Source of the DNA: an uncultured Fibrobacter sp. | GTDB lineage: Bacteria > Fibrobacterota > Fibrobacteria > Fibrobacterales > Fibrobacteraceae | Reading direction: 5' to 3' | Assembly (NCBI GenBank): GCA_947306025.1 | Contig: CAMZFJ010000138.1 | Coordinates: forward strand, 1 to 5,915 | DNA length: 5,915 nucleotides | In this document: piece by piece, positions 5,029 to 5,915 of the stretch | Numbering within the stretch: position 1 is the stretch's first letter | How the letters are laid out: each line of letters begins with the position of its first letter | Notes under the pieces: generated by a model | Databases searched by the model: none | What the model saw: only the letters and a program-made list of their open reading frames with translations | Told to the model about the DNA's origin: nothing | Made by a program: the position numbers and the translations under genes

Positions 5029-5087
5029 TGAACATTTGTTCACGCTATTACATTATTATAGAGTAAAAGAACCTTTTTCTTACAATT
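5029..5087. repeat. Promoter/operator-like repeat, copy B
   Basis: Second copy of the element at 2945-2998, in direct orientation 2084 bases away, with an extra CGCTA after the dyad. It holds TGAAC-ATTT-GTTCA (5029-5042), which is also readable as TGAACA-TT-TGTTCA, and on the minus strand a perfect TATAAT (5060-5055) directed towards the diguanylate cyclase gene. The predicted start is near 5048, so the dyad would cover +7 to +20, a typical repressor position. TTGTAA (5085-5080) is a possible -35 but with a long 19-base spacer. The resulting leader would be about 245 bases. Confidence 0.75.
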
Positions 5088-5101
5088 TTGTTACAATTTT
5101 A
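5080..5101. repeat. 11-base tandem repeat TTACAATTTT[G/A] x2
   Basis: TTACAATTTTG (5080-5090) is followed directly by TTACAATTTTA (5091-5101). The first unit overlaps the end of repeat copy B; copy A has no second unit. Probably local slippage in AT-rich DNA upstream of the glycosyltransferase. Confidence 0.6.
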
Positions 5102-5131
5102 AATTTTCCCCGAGAATCGCCCACCGCAATT

Positions 5132-5159
5132 TTGACTTTCAAAAAAACGTTATTACATT
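5132..5159 (+). promoter_or_regulatory. Candidate promoter of the glycosyltransferase gene
   Basis: TTGACT (5132-5137) and TACATT (5154-5159) are 16 bases apart. The same hexamers, TTGACC and TACATT, make up the candidate yceD promoter. The predicted start near 5166 leaves a leader of about 7 bases before ATG 5173 with no Shine-Dalgarno of note. Confidence 0.5.
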
Positions 5160-5172
5160 TTGCCGAAGAAAA

Positions 5173-5915
5173 ATGTTCCTTACGGTTTTGACATACGTAA
5201 TCATCGGGCTATTGGCAGCCCTCGCCCTCTTCTATCTCGGGTTAGAAGTGCGCTTTTATCGTGCGCTCGGGCAAGTGCGCGAAGGCTATGCCGATGCAGA
5301 ACCGCAGCCGAAGGTGAGTGTCTTGATTGCAGCCCGCAACGAATCCGAGGGCATCCGCGAAACGCTCGACTCCGTTTTGGCGCAAGACTACGAAGGCGAT
5401 TGGGAAGTCTGGGTGGCAGACGACCGCTCGACGGACGACACCCCGAAGATTCTTTCCGAATATGAAGCCAGGTTCGACAAACTGCATGTCCTTACAATTG
5501 ATTCAATCCCCGAAGGCGTGAGCCCGAAAAAGCAGGCACTCTCCAAGCTCATCGACGCATGCGATGGAGAAATCCTTTGCCTCACGGACGCGGACTGCAT
5601 CGTGCAGCCTGCCTGGATTAAGGGCATCGTCAAGGAATTTGAACCGGGCATTGAACTTGTCGCAGGGCACTCCTACATCCCGACCGACAACAAATCGCCG
5701 TTCATTATTTGCATGCAGGCAGTCGAAACGCTCATCTACCGCATCGCAGGGACCGCAGGCCTCGCCATGCACCTCCCGCTCACAAGCACGGGCAATAACC
5801 TCGCCTACCGCAAAAGCTTTTTCAAGAGCGTGAATGGATTCACGGGCGTCATCAAAATCCAAAGCGGAGATGACGACCTGTTGATGCAAAAGCTCGCCGC
5901 CGACCGCCCCTGGGC
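5173..5915 (+). CDS. Family 2 membrane glycosyltransferase, N-terminal part (runs off the window)
   Basis: 247 codons are present and the gene continues beyond the window with no stop. An N-terminal hydrophobic segment (about 3-24) is followed by a GT-A fold of GT2 type: VSVLIAARNE (48-57), substrate-binding DD (83-84) in VADDRSTDDT, KKQAL (119-123), the metal-binding DAD (139-141), TGNNLAYRK (206-214) and GDDDLL (232-237), which sits where many GT2 enzymes have their catalytic acidic residue. Members of this type usually have further membrane helices at the C-terminus and transfer sugars from nucleotide sugars to lipid or polysaccharide acceptors at the inner membrane; the acceptor cannot be told from this part. 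Start ATG 5173 is the first in frame and places the hydrophobic segment at the N-terminus. It diverges from a diguanylate cyclase gene. An overlapping frame from ATG 5160 lacks any domain and is not the gene. Confidence 0.9.
   Translation, partial: MFLTVLTYVIIGLLAALALFYLGLEVRFYRALGQVREGYADAEPQPKVSVLIAARNESEGIRETLDSVLAQDYEGDWEVWVADDRSTDDTPKILSEYEARFDKLHVLTIDSIPEGVSPKKQALSKLIDACDGEILCLTDADCIVQPAWIKGIVKEFEPGIELVAGHSYIPTDNKSPFIICMQAVETLIYRIAGTAGLAMHLPLTSTGNNLAYRKSFFKSVNGFTGVIKIQSGDDDLLMQKLAADRPW

Noticed and set aside
2945..5042. TGAAC-N4-GTTCA as a LexA (SOS) box, as in Firmicutes
   Set aside because: The core resembles the GAAC-N4-GTTC box, but the Fibrobacter succinogenes LexA motif known from the literature is TGCNC-N4-GTGCA, and no DNA-repair gene is nearby.
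2945..5087. The repeat-bounded segment as a transposon or integron cassette
   Set aside because: No transposase, integrase, terminal inverted repeats or target-site duplication is visible; the repeats look like regulatory DNA.
4973..5191. 72-codon plus-strand frame in the divergent region
   Set aside because: It covers the CRP-type site, the repeat and the candidate promoter, has no ribosome binding site, and overlaps the start of the glycosyltransferase gene in another frame.
5242..5889. Minus- and plus-strand frames overlapping the glycosyltransferase
   Set aside because: They are shadows of the real gene in the frame starting at 5173, which carries all the GT2 motifs.

Overview
The window looks like chromosomal DNA of a Gram-negative bacterium, most likely a member of Fibrobacter/Fibrobacterota. 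This is inferred from overall protein style, the DUF177-rpmF-plsX block and the purine-rich intergenic heptamer arrays; no 16S or other decisive marker is present, so the assignment is tentative. No tRNA, rRNA, CRISPR array, transposase or phage gene is visible.

Left part (1-1990, minus strand): a compact housekeeping operon, yceD (DUF177) - rpmF (ribosomal protein L32) - plsX (phosphate acyltransferase). Spacers are 2 and 14 bases. A promoter resembling the sigma-70 consensus lies directly before yceD and a strong intrinsic terminator follows plsX. The operon couples ribosome assembly with the first step of phospholipid synthesis. Degenerate tandem arrays of a 7-base unit (consensus AGTAGRM) lie in the intergenic DNA on both sides of it (3-79 and 1993-2041).

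Middle (2032-3024): an AT-rich gene on the plus strand encoding a 280-residue envelope protein with one N-terminal membrane segment and a region that may resemble the ExbD/TolR periplasmic domain. Its stop codon abuts a 54-base element that recurs, 89% identical apart from a 5-base indel, about 2.08 kb away, upstream of the next gene.

Right part (3025-5915): a soluble diguanylate cyclase on the minus strand (three PAS-like sensor modules, two of them an evident tandem duplication, then GGDEF), divergent from a family 2 membrane glycosyltransferase on the plus strand whose 3' end lies outside the window. The 369-base region between them is rich in dyad symmetry: a 16-base perfect palindrome, a perfect CRP-type TGTGA-N6-TCACA site, a TGAAC-N4-GTTCA dyad inside the second copy of the repeat, and a candidate promoter for the glycosyltransferase. 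A c-di-GMP synthase next to a polysaccharide-type glycosyltransferase suggests, but does not prove, control of surface glycan production.

The most noteworthy items are the duplicated promoter/operator-like element bracketing the diguanylate cyclase, the heptamer arrays, and the unusually organised divergent regulatory region. I see no clear case for a wholly new multi-gene system here.
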